Assembly: GCA_903854185.1 (NCBI GenBank)
Contig: CAINVP010000023.1
Location: 1 to 32,674 of the forward strand
Length of the DNA stretch: 32,674 bases
Reading direction: 5' to 3'
Source of the DNA: an uncultured Actinomycetes bacterium
GTDB lineage: Bacteria > Actinomycetota > Actinomycetes > Nanopelagicales > Nanopelagicaceae
The position numbers were made by a program, and so were the translations under genes. Positions within the stretch are counted from its first letter, which is position 1; each line of letters starts with the position of its first letter. Under the pieces are notes generated by a model. That model made no database searches. It had not been told where the DNA came from and saw only the letters and a list, made by a program, of their open reading frames with translations. Shown one piece after another: positions 1 through 7,107 of the stretch.

Positions 1-882
1 GCCAATCAATCCAATGGCAAAGAGATCTTTTGCAAGCGTTCCCGCGAGCGGTTTTAACGCTGCCGCAGCTTGAGCCGCATCAGTGATATTGAAGGTGCCT
101 TCAGCATGAAGGGTCGCGGCGCATGTGATGATGACAAAGAAGCCAATGACACCTGTGAGAAGTGAACCAATCCACACATCGGCACGGAGTAACTTCAAAT
201 CATCACGGGTGAGTCGTTTATCAACTGCATAGGACTGGATAAATGCCAGTCCCCACGGAGCTAACGTTGTTCCAAGTGTTGCTGTTGCAATATAAATCGC
301 ATCCCGATTGAGTGGCATCGTCGGTACGACCATGCCGTGAAAGGCACTGCCCCAGTCAGGATGTGCGAGGAAACCAGCAATCACATATGCAATGAAGACG
401 CCGGCGAGAGCAAAGAAGACCTTCTCAACACGAGCAAATGAACCTCGAAGTACGAGTGCAGAGACAACAATCGCTGCGAGTGGAACAGTGAGATATCTGG
501 AGTAACCAAAGAGTTGACCCGCTGCCGCAATTCCTGCGAACTCAGCTGTCATCGTTCCAATATTTGCCAGGACGAGGGCGCTCGCACTGAGCACGCCAGA
601 ACGGGCACCATATTTCTGGCGGACCAGTCCTAAGAGTCCTTGGCGAGTAACAACACCGATTCGCGCTCCTAAATCCTGGAAGAGGATAAGTGCGATGGTG
701 GAGATGCCGAGCGTCCAAATAAGTGAATAACCATACTTTGCACCTAGCTGGGAGTAGGTCGTGATACCAGCCGGATCATCATCAGAGAGACCAGCTAGAA
801 CTCCCGGTCCCATGACGCCTAGAAATGCTGCCAGACGAAGCTTCTTTACGCTCTTCTTCGCCTTCTCTTGCTTAACCGCCAT
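1..882 (-). CDS. NRAMP-family (SLC11-like) divalent cation transporter, C-terminus outside window
   Basis: The 294 visible residues are an inner-membrane protein with many hydrophobic helices in the order of the NRAMP fold (LeuT-like symporters for Mn2+/Fe2+). The ATG overlaps the stop of the upstream PRC/MgtE_N/CBS gene by one base (TAATG), so the two should be co-translated. The helix 1 signature reads SDDDPAGITTYSQ where classical members have DPGN. The helix 6 signature reads GTTLAPWGLAFIQS where classical members have MPH. The soft methionine ligand and the histidine of the transition-metal site are therefore absent. NRAMP-related Mg2+ transporters are known to differ at these positions, so together with the MgtE-like partner I favour Mg2+ (or Mn2+) over Fe2+. 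The family call is firm and the ion is inferred. The remaining C-terminal helices lie beyond base 1. Confidence 0.88.
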   Translation of the reverse strand, partial: MAVKQEKAKKSVKKLRLAAFLGVMGPGVLAGLSDDDPAGITTYSQLGAKYGYSLIWTLGISTIALILFQDLGARIGVVTRQGLLGLVRQKYGARSGVLSASALVLANIGTMTAEFAGIAAAGQLFGYSRYLTVPLAAIVVSALVLRGSFARVEKVFFALAGVFIAYVIAGFLAHPDWGSAFHGMVVPTMPLNRDAIYIATATLGTTLAPWGLAFIQSYAVDKRLTRDDLKLLRADVWIGSLLTGVIGFFVIITCAATLHAEGTFNITDAAQAAAALKPLAGTLAKDLFAIGLIG

Positions 883-2210
883 TAGAGCGAACCACCCTGT
901 GCAAAACCACGATTCTCCGTGGAAGTTAATGAGTCAACTAGATCATCAGCGAGGATTCGACCGACTGGCTTTGATTTCTCATCTGTAACAATGATGGATG
1001 AGCCGCGGTTATTAATAAATTCTTCAACGACTTCATCAAGTGGAGTATCGATTCGAACTGCTGTTGGATACGGCGGTCCAACAAGTGTGGCTACTTCACT
1101 AGAAGCCTTTCCCGCAACGAGCTCAATGGTCTGAATGTGGTCGACCAATCGCCCTTTGAGATCGACAACCACAACTCCATCCGAGATATCTCGTTCGCGA
1201 TTATCTACAAGAAGTTTCAACGCACTCGCAATTGTGTCGCTCTCTTTTACTACAAGCATATGAGTCGTCATCATTCCGCCGGCAAGGGTTTCATCGAATG
1301 AGACGAGCTCGCGAAGTTGAGAAGCTGTGCCCTTCTCCATTGCATTGAGAATGGATTCACGGTGCGTATCATCGAGATCACGCAGCACTTCAGCAGATTC
1401 ATCCGGTTCCATACGAGAGAGCAGCTCTGCTGAGTGTTCAGTCGTGAGGCCACGGATCAACCCCTGCAATTCATCATCTTCCATCTCTTCCAGTGCATCC
1501 GCGGCCAGATCTGGATCGAGCATCTTGACCAGTGCGCTCTGTTCGCGTCCTGCAAGATCTTCAATCAGGTCAGCCAAATCTGCCGGGCGAAGTTGACTGA
1601 GCTTTGAGCGAGAACCTGAGGTGCGGACTACTCCCGAACTGTCAGCAAGTGATGCCACTGTCGCCCAGTCAACAACACGCTCTGGTGTTGGGCGCCGACT
1701 AAATGAGCCCGGGAAAATTCTGCGAAGGAAGGAGACGAATGAGATATCTACTCCGACGACCCGAATCTCTTTATCTAACGGGGCTAGGTAGAGGTCAGAG
1801 GAGCGAACCACTCGGAGGCCATCGACATCGACAATCTGATGATCTAACACATCTGCATCAAGCAAAGATTCGCCATCGCGACGAACATAATCAGTAAGGT
1901 TGATGGTCGTTGACGAGAGTCGGATCTCATTATTTGTAAGGGTGGAGATACGGGCGCCGTTAATAAAGGATTTGCGAGCGCCTACTTTGACAATCAGTCC
2001 AGAAACCGGTGGATAGGTCTCTTCACCGTGGCGAACGACGACATCAACCAGCTTGCCGATATCTCTACCGTTCTCATCTCGAACTGGGCAACCAATCAGA
2101 CCAGCAAGTGAGACAAGTGATTCACGAATGCTCTTACGCGCCAGGACGGAATCGCGTCGCCCAACGATGCGCTTAGCCGCGCGGATTGGGGCTGCGGCTT
2201 GGCTCTTCAT
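882..2210 (-). CDS. PRC-barrel / MgtE N-domain / CBS-pair protein lacking a membrane domain
   Basis: A 442-residue soluble protein. Residues about 32-105 and 122-190 look like PRC-barrel halves (SLVSLAGLIGCPVRDENG). Residues about 203-310 are an MgtE_N superhelical domain rich in acidic repeats (ADLIEDL, DALEEMEDDELQGL, SAELLSRMEPDESAEVL). The MgtE-style linker AGGMMTT leads into a CBS pair at about 313-433. The five-helix MgtE pore is missing. In MgtE the N and CBS domains sense cytoplasmic Mg2+ and gate the channel. Here the next gene is an NRAMP-like transporter overlapping by one base, so a trans-acting sensor or gate for that transporter is the natural inference. The start is chosen because a -10 box (TAGGAT) ends 6 bases upstream. 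The domain call is strong, while the regulatory role is inferred from context. Confidence 0.87.
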   Translation of the reverse strand: MKSQAAAPIRAAKRIVGRRDSVLARKSIRESLVSLAGLIGCPVRDENGRDIGKLVDVVVRHGEETYPPVSGLIVKVGARKSFINGARISTLTNNEIRLSSTTINLTDYVRRDGESLLDADVLDHQIVDVDGLRVVRSSDLYLAPLDKEIRVVGVDISFVSFLRRIFPGSFSRRPTPERVVDWATVASLADSSGVVRTSGSRSKLSQLRPADLADLIEDLAGREQSALVKMLDPDLAADALEEMEDDELQGLIRGLTTEHSAELLSRMEPDESAEVLRDLDDTHRESILNAMEKGTASQLRELVSFDETLAGGMMTTHMLVVKESDTIASALKLLVDNRERDISDGVVVVDLKGRLVDHIQTIELVAGKASSEVATLVGPPYPTAVRIDTPLDEVVEEFINNRGSSIIVTDEKSKPVGRILADDLVDSLTSTENRGFAQGGSL

Positions 2211-2222
2211 GGGCCAATCCTA
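2211..2222 (-). promoter_or_regulatory. Leaderless promoter -10 for the PRC/MgtE_N/CBS gene
   Basis: On the minus strand TAGGAT (2222 to 2217) is followed by six bases (TGGCCC) and then the ATG. No Shine-Dalgarno sequence is present, so transcription would begin at or next to the start codon. Confidence 0.55.
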
Positions 2223-2233
2223 AGCGTTTGCCC

Positions 2234-3364
2234 CTAATTGGTGTGGAGTGAAAGGGGTACGCCCACGATTGATTTAGGGCGAACCATTAACTTCTCGAGG
2301 AGTTCATAGATCGCCTTGCTGGCTGGGGCATCAGGACGAGCGAGAGTGATGGGATCGCCCTCATCCCCACCTTCACGAAGGTGAACATCGAAGGGAATTG
2401 AGGCTAACAATGGAACTGGTGCACCGACGAGGGTGGTCAGGCGATGTGCAGCTTCTGCACCGCCGCCGCTTCCGAAGATAGAGAGCGCCTCGCCGCAATG
2501 TGGACATGGCGTATCGCCCATGTTCTCAACAACGCCAAGAATGTGCTGCTTGAGCTGATGCGCAATGCGACCGGCACGTTCTGCAACCTCTGCTGCTGCC
2601 ACTTGCGGAGTTGTGACAACGAGAATCTCTGAAGCTGGGATGAGTTGCGCAAGGGAGATAGCGATGTCACCCGTTCCAGGTGGCAAATCCAGAAGCAAGA
2701 GGTCAAGATCTCCCCAGTAAGCATCACTTAAGAGTTGCTCCAGAACGCGGTGAAGAAGTGGTCCGCGATAGGCAACCGGATCAGAGCGCTCTGGTTTGAA
2801 CATCTCCATCGAAACTATTTTCACACCAAATTTTTCAACTGGGATAAAGGTCTGATCAATAGCAGTGGGACGCTGCCCAAGCACGCCCATAAGTCGTGGC
2901 ACAGAGTGGCCATAGACATCGGCATCCAAAATTCCAACTTTAAGTCCTTTAGCCGCTGCAGCCACTGCCAGATTTACCGTGACGGAAGATTTTCCGACGC
3001 CACCTTTTCCAGAAGCGATACCAAGAACCCTAGTAAGAGAGTCCGGCTGTGCGAACGGAATAAATTTCTCTTTACCGCCACGAATGAGGGAACGAACATT
3101 TGCACGTTGCTCTTCGCTCATAACGCCGAACGAGAGGTTGAGATCCTTAACGCCCTTAACGCCCATGACCGCATTAGTAACATCGGTGCGCAGGCGATCT
3201 TTCATTGGGCAACCAGAGATGGTGAGGAGAACGTTGAGAGTGACCTTGCCGCCCTTCTCTTCCAGGGTATCGACCATGCCAAGTTCAGTAATCGAACGAT
3301 GAAGCTCTGGGTCAATGACCTTGCTTAGGGCCTCGCGAAGTTCAGTTGTGAGATCTTTACTCAT
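2234..3364 (-). CDS. mrp: Mrp/NBP35-family iron-sulfur carrier ATPase
   Basis: A cytoplasmic P-loop ATPase that carries or inserts Fe-S clusters. Residues 1-85 are a DUF59 (MIP18-like) domain. The deviant Walker A SGKGGVGKSS sits at about 118-127, then LDADVYGHS and LLLDLPPGTGD as switch/Walker B segments. The C-P-H-C pair (about Cys287 and Cys290) is the bridging-cluster motif of ApbC/Nbp35 proteins. Its length of 376 is typical for actinobacterial Mrp. Its ATG overlaps the tatB stop by four bases (ATGA), indicating co-translation. In mycobacteria mrp also lies a few genes from tatB and htrA, as I recall. No anomaly seen. Confidence 0.95.
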   Translation of the reverse strand: MSKDLTTELREALSKVIDPELHRSITELGMVDTLEEKGGKVTLNVLLTISGCPMKDRLRTDVTNAVMGVKGVKDLNLSFGVMSEEQRANVRSLIRGGKEKFIPFAQPDSLTRVLGIASGKGGVGKSSVTVNLAVAAAAKGLKVGILDADVYGHSVPRLMGVLGQRPTAIDQTFIPVEKFGVKIVSMEMFKPERSDPVAYRGPLLHRVLEQLLSDAYWGDLDLLLLDLPPGTGDIAISLAQLIPASEILVVTTPQVAAAEVAERAGRIAHQLKQHILGVVENMGDTPCPHCGEALSIFGSGGGAEAAHRLTTLVGAPVPLLASIPFDVHLREGGDEGDPITLARPDAPASKAIYELLEKLMVRPKSIVGVPLSLHTN

Positions 3365-3672
3365 AGGAGATCTGGATCAATCTTGGCGCTCTTGCCGATC
3401 TCTTTAATCTCTTCCGTAGGATTGGCTTCATCTAGCGCATTTCCAATCGTCTTCTTAATGAAATTCTTTGGGCGAAGATCTCCAACTTCAAGATCCTGAA
3501 ATTCTGGCCCGAGGCTATCTTTCAACTCACTCGTTGCATTATTGGCAATCTCTTTAAAGCGCTTGATCCACTTCGCTGCATCACGAGCTACATGCGGAAG
3601 GCGATCTGGACCAATCAGAAAGAGAGCAATCACACCAAGTGCGATGAACTCCCCCGCGCCGATATTGAACAT
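3361..3672 (-). CDS. tatB: Sec-independent (Tat) translocase subunit TatB
   Basis: A 103-residue protein with one short N-terminal membrane helix (GEFIALGVIALFLIGPDRLP) and the Gly-Pro hinge typical of TatA/B. An amphipathic helix (HVARDAAKWIKRFKEIANNA) and a charged tail follow. With TatC it forms the receptor for folded, twin-arginine-signal proteins. TatB is favoured over TatA by the lack of the short FG-K pattern of TatA, by its length and by the htrA/mrp neighbourhood. tatC and tatA are not in the window. A -10 box (TAGGCT) lies 7 bases before the ATG, inside the gap after htrA. The stop overlaps mrp. Confidence 0.9.
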   Translation of the reverse strand: MFNIGAGEFIALGVIALFLIGPDRLPHVARDAAKWIKRFKEIANNATSELKDSLGPEFQDLEVGDLRPKNFIKKTIGNALDEANPTEEIKEIGKSAKIDPDLL

Positions 3673-3685
3673 GGTTGGAAGCCTA
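3673..3685 (-). promoter_or_regulatory. Leaderless promoter -10 for tatB
   Basis: Minus-strand TAGGCT (3685 to 3680), seven bases (TCCAACC), then the tatB ATG, with no Shine-Dalgarno. It lies next to the end of htrA, so tatB-mrp can be transcribed separately from htrA. Confidence 0.5.
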
Positions 3686-3688
3686 CCT

Positions 3689-4819
3689 CTACTGCTTGGA
3701 AGCGACCAAAGTTAGTGAAAAGACCTTCTTAGTTCTGCCTCGAAGCACGGTGATGGAGACCCGTTCGCCAACGCTGTGCGACCGGATGGCCACAACTAAC
3801 TCATCAGAGTTTGTGATCTTCTTCCCTGCAAATTCGGTGATGATGTCACCTGGCTTTATGCCAACCTTTGCAGCGGGGCTGCCAGCGAGCACGCCCCCAG
3901 CAATCGGTGCCACTCGGGCGCCATCGCCTTGATAGGTAGTATCAATCTTTACTCCCACAACTGGATAGGTCGCCTTTCCAGTCTTAATGAGTTGATCGGC
4001 AACCTTCTTCGCCTGATTAATTGGAATGGCAAAGCCGAGGCCGATGGAACCAGATTGTGATGAAGCGAAGGTGCTGGTGGTATCAAGCGATGCGATTGCT
4101 GAGTTGATTCCGATAACGGCACCTGTCATATCCACGAGCGGCCCACCTGAGTTACCAGGATTAATAGCTGCATCGGTCTGAATGGCATTGATAAAGGAGC
4201 TCTGAGTCGATGAACCCGTTGAGACGGCACGATCTTTTGCAGAGATGATTCCAGAAGTGACGGTGCCGGCAAGGCCGAGGGGTGAACCAATTGCAATCAC
4301 ACTATCTCCGACGACCACTTTCTCACTATTGCCAAAGGTGAGAGCTGGTGCGCTCGATACATCAATTTTTAATACTGCAATGTCATATTCTGGCGCACGA
4401 CCAATAACATTTGCCGGGTAACTTTCGCCACTTGAGAGTGTGACCTTAATCTGACCACCACTTGTCGCCGCAGATTCAATGACGTGATTATTTGTAAGAA
4501 TGTAACCGTTGCTATCGATAAAGAACCCAGAGCCAGTATCGGCAGCTTGCGCACTCGATGCATCGATATTAACGACGGAGGGCGAGACCTTTGCCGCGAT
4601 TGCCGCAATCGAACCTGGAGCACGCTCAATCGCTGACTGAGTTGAAACGACATTCGCACTATGAACGTTGAGTAACCGATCTAGCCCCGCACCAGTTGCG
4701 CCGGCGAAGAGCGCAATGGCAAGTGCGATGCCTACTGACAAATTTCGCGGGCTCTTCTTCGGCTCCTGGGAGAAGGCTGCTTGGTGTGAACTCATCCACC
4801 ACGGCTGTTCATTACTCAT
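3689..4819 (-). CDS. htrA: HtrA/DegP-like S1C serine protease with PDZ domain
   Basis: A membrane-anchored extracytoplasmic quality-control protease. A short cytoplasmic segment (1-28) leads to a transmembrane helix (about 29-45). A trypsin-like domain follows with the complete triad His112 (TNNHVIE), Asp146 (EYDIAVL) and Ser224 (PGNSGGP). One PDZ domain occupies about 285-370 (GGVLAGSPAAKVGIKPGDII). The length of 376 is near usual for short actinobacterial HtrA, which often carry longer cytoplasmic regions. The start is supported by a consensus-like -10 (TAAAAT) 6 bases upstream. In mycobacteria the stress sigma factor gene sigE and its anti-sigma gene sit between the O-methyltransferase gene and htrA; here that space is only 64 bases and contains neither. 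Confidence 0.95.
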   Translation of the reverse strand: MSNEQPWWMSSHQAAFSQEPKKSPRNLSVGIALAIALFAGATGAGLDRLLNVHSANVVSTQSAIERAPGSIAAIAAKVSPSVVNIDASSAQAADTGSGFFIDSNGYILTNNHVIESAATSGGQIKVTLSSGESYPANVIGRAPEYDIAVLKIDVSSAPALTFGNSEKVVVGDSVIAIGSPLGLAGTVTSGIISAKDRAVSTGSSTQSSFINAIQTDAAINPGNSGGPLVDMTGAVIGINSAIASLDTTSTFASSQSGSIGLGFAIPINQAKKVADQLIKTGKATYPVVGVKIDTTYQGDGARVAPIAGGVLAGSPAAKVGIKPGDIITEFAGKKITNSDELVVAIRSHSVGERVSITVLRGRTKKVFSLTLVASKQ

Positions 4820-4831
4820 GTGCTGATTTTA
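4820..4831 (-). promoter_or_regulatory. Leaderless promoter -10 for htrA
   Basis: Minus-strand TAAAAT (4831 to 4826), then six bases (CAGCAC) and the htrA ATG. It is among the best matches to the TATAAT consensus in the window. No ribosome-binding site is present. Confidence 0.6.
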
Positions 4832-4843
4832 GATAGCGCGAGG

Positions 4844-4858
4844 GGGGCGTGTCGCCCC
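4844..4858. terminator. GC hairpin between O-methyltransferase and htrA
   Basis: GGGGCG and CGCCCC pair perfectly around a three-base loop (TGT). The hairpin lies after the minus-strand O-methyltransferase and just before the htrA -10 box. There is no T-run, so it may be a weak terminator for pepA-methyltransferase or an operator in the htrA promoter. Confidence 0.4.
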
Positions 4859-4883
4859 GCGTTGCCTAGAGATTACTGTGAGA

Positions 4884-5519
4884 TTAACGCTTCGTCGCCA
4901 AGAGAACGCCTGCACCCAGAGGAAGTACCGTCGAACTCCATCTGGAATCCTCTTTAATGGCTCGGATGGCATCGCGACGGGAAACTGAATCGAAGTCACG
5001 TTGAGTGGGGTCAGCAACCTTGCCGCCATCGAGGGCATAATCAATGACGAGCGTTCCGCCTTCCTTCAACATCCGGTAGCTCTCATGCACGATGTCGAGC
5101 AGATCCGGTGCAACGCGAACGACCACCAAGTCATAGTTTGCATCAGCTAACTTTGCGATGATGTCGATGACATTTCCCGTGATTAATCTGAAACGCTGAG
5201 CGCCGATACCGCTTTCATCAAAGATAGCGCGAGCATTTGTCGCATGTTCCCTCTCGGTATCGATACTCGTCAGGACAGCATCAGCGGGCGCGCCTTGAAA
5301 GAGCCAGAGTCCGCTCACGCCAGAACCAGTCCCAATTTCGACAATCGACTGGGCTTTGCAATTTGCGGCAACGAATTGAAGGAGGCCTCCTACGGCCGGA
5401 GTTGGATCAATTGCGCCGACCTCCACACCGTTGGAGCGCGCTTGTTGCATGAAGAAATCTTCACGGACATAACTTTCAGCGAAGGCTCCCATGTCGCCAC
5501 GATTTGTTAAAGCGGTCAT
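4884..5519 (-). CDS. SAM-dependent O-methyltransferase (COMT/MT3-like family)
   Basis: A 211-residue Rossmann methyltransferase. Motif I is SIVEIGTGSGVSGLWL, followed by a ribose-binding acidic position in SIDTEREH. The family's helical N-terminus matches bacterial caffeoyl-CoA-type O-methyltransferases. In those enzymes an F-x-D-A-D segment supplies a metal-binding aspartate; here the equivalent stretch is LVVVRVAP, so metal dependence is doubtful. The ATG at 5519 is chosen because it overlaps the pepA stop (ATGA); an in-frame ATG at 5534 lies deeper in pepA and is less likely. The substrate is unknown. A homologous gene sits beside sigE-htrA in mycobacteria, as I recall. Confidence 0.85.
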   Translation of the reverse strand: MTALTNRGDMGAFAESYVREDFFMQQARSNGVEVGAIDPTPAVGGLLQFVAANCKAQSIVEIGTGSGVSGLWLFQGAPADAVLTSIDTEREHATNARAIFDESGIGAQRFRLITGNVIDIIAKLADANYDLVVVRVAPDLLDIVHESYRMLKEGGTLVIDYALDGGKVADPTQRDFDSVSRRDAIRAIKEDSRWSSTVLPLGAGVLLATKR

Positions 5520-7075
5520 AGTGATGAGATCCATTCAGTAAGAAGGCGAACACCGAAGCCGGTTCCACCTTTCACATACTCGCCCGCATCCACCTCAGAG
5601 CGACCCGTGCCAGCGATATCAAGATGAACCCAGGTGCGCTTTCCAACGAACTCTTCCAAGAAGAGTGCGGCGGTCACAGAGCCGGCGCTAAAGCCATCTT
5701 TATCTGCAGTGTGGTTGATATCTGCGATATCAGAGTGAAGTGAGGATTTGTAATCATCGATGAGCGGCATATGCCAAACTCGATCACCGGAGATCTCTCC
5801 TGACTCGTATAACTTTTTCGCAACTTTCTGATTGCGGGTATACATCGCTGCATACTGACGCCCGAGTCCAAGAGTTGCTGAACCGGTGAGTGTCGCAATA
5901 TCTACAATGTAATCTGGATTGAGTTTGAGATCTGCATATGCCAGACCATCGGCTAACACGAGCCGACCTTCTGCATCCGTATTGAGAACCTCAACCGTCT
6001 TTCCACCAAAGTGAGTAATGACATCTGATGGTCGTTGCGAGGTAGCAGAAAGTGCATTCTCTGCGCACATCATTAGCGCGGTTACTCGTACCTTGACGCC
6101 GAGTTCAGCAAGGGCGAGAACCGTTGACATAACAGCCGCAGCTCCAGCCATATCGCTCTTCATGGCCATCATGGTGTCGTACGGGCGTTTCAAGCTAATT
6201 CCACCCGTATCAAAGGTGATGCCCTTACCCACGATGACCACGTGCGGAATCTTTGTGCCGCGAGGCTTATATGAAATCTCAATGACTCGCGGGCCAGGCT
6301 TGGGAGAAGAGTTTCCAACCGCGCGCACTCCACCGAATTCGGCGAGCTCTTTTCCTGCTCGAACGTGAACAGTGAGGGCGGAATTCTTTGCCTTTGCTAC
6401 CGCGCTCTTTGCGAACTTCGCTAGGTACTCTGGATTTTTAATATTTGATGGCGTATGAACCAGATCGCGGGTATTCCATACCGCCTCACTGACTATTCGC
6501 GCAGCTTCTAGGTCGGCCTCGAGTGAAGGGATTTCTCGCTCTGCGATAATCGAGAGATGAGCGACCTTCTTCTTTGGATCGCTCTCACTCTTTAAGTTCC
6601 ACGTGTATTGAGAGAGAAGGAGAGCACTGACAAATGTTGAAATCTGCTTTGAAGCAGTGAACTCTTTTGGTAATCCCAATGCAACACTTTTGCCGCTTAG
6701 CTTTACCTTGCGCCCAATCGCGGCACCCGCTTTACGTATCGCATCTCTAGAGCTATCGCCGGTACCCACTAAATAGATGCGGGTAACTTTTGGGAAGTTC
6801 TCTCCTGAATACGTTATTTCGAGAATCTCACCTGCCTTGGCGGCGAACTCTGGCCACTTTCCCATCTCTGCCTCGAGTTCGCTTGATCCGGACTTCCCTA
6901 AAAATTCGGACAGCGCGGATTTAGCCATCTTCTTCTCAGGCGTCACACCGATAGCGAGCGCATCGATCTGGCCAAAGCCGATACCCTTTCTACTCTTAGC
7001 GCTGGTTGAGGTTTTCTCAACAGCGAGAGAGAGAAGGTCGATTAGGGGCATCTCCTTGGAGTGGCTGCTTTTCAC
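5516..7075 (-). CDS. pepA: Leucyl aminopeptidase (M17 family)
   Basis: A cytoplasmic two-metal aminopeptidase removing N-terminal residues in peptide turnover. The catalytic domain contains GKGITFDTGGISLK (Lys284, Asp289), KSDMAGAA (metal-ligand Asp308) and NTDAEGRL (Asp367, Glu369, Arg371), all M17 hallmarks. The N-terminal macro-like domain covers about 1-180. The 519-residue length is normal. The GTG at 7075 has a -10 box (TAGCGT) 7 bases upstream. The alternative ATG at 7051 has AAGGAG touching it with no spacer, so the GTG is preferred. It is divergent from nhaA across 32 bases and overlaps the methyltransferase gene downstream. Confidence 0.95.
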   Translation of the reverse strand: MKSSHSKEMPLIDLLSLAVEKTSTSAKSRKGIGFGQIDALAIGVTPEKKMAKSALSEFLGKSGSSELEAEMGKWPEFAAKAGEILEITYSGENFPKVTRIYLVGTGDSSRDAIRKAGAAIGRKVKLSGKSVALGLPKEFTASKQISTFVSALLLSQYTWNLKSESDPKKKVAHLSIIAEREIPSLEADLEAARIVSEAVWNTRDLVHTPSNIKNPEYLAKFAKSAVAKAKNSALTVHVRAGKELAEFGGVRAVGNSSPKPGPRVIEISYKPRGTKIPHVVIVGKGITFDTGGISLKRPYDTMMAMKSDMAGAAAVMSTVLALAELGVKVRVTALMMCAENALSATSQRPSDVITHFGGKTVEVLNTDAEGRLVLADGLAYADLKLNPDYIVDIATLTGSATLGLGRQYAAMYTRNQKVAKKLYESGEISGDRVWHMPLIDDYKSSLHSDIADINHTADKDGFSAGSVTAALFLEEFVGKRTWVHLDIAGTGRSEVDAGEYVKGGTGFGVRLLTEWISSL

Positions 7076-7088
7076 ACTTCAGACGCTA
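7076..7088 (-). promoter_or_regulatory. Leaderless promoter -10 for pepA (GTG start)
   Basis: Minus-strand TAGCGT (7088 to 7083), seven bases (CTGAAGT), then GTG. This decides the GTG start at 7075 over the internal ATG. Confidence 0.45.
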
Positions 7089-7095
7089 ACGAATA

Positions 7096-7102
7096 AAGGG
7101 GT
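7096..7102 (+). promoter_or_regulatory. Ribosome-binding site of nhaA
   Basis: AAAGGGG followed by five bases (TGGTT, counted from 7103) and GTG. It supports the short nhaA start and sets this gene apart from its leaderless neighbours. Confidence 0.6.
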
Positions 7103-7107
7103 GGTTT

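Noticed and set aside
2735-3328. A 197-codon open frame opposite mrp
   Set aside because: It is antisense to a clearly conserved gene, lacks any family pattern and is Cys/His/Arg-rich in the manner of shadow frames.
5520-5534. Earlier ATG for the O-methyltransferase
   Set aside because: It would extend 16 bases further into pepA and adds non-conserved residues; the ATGA overlap start is more typical here.
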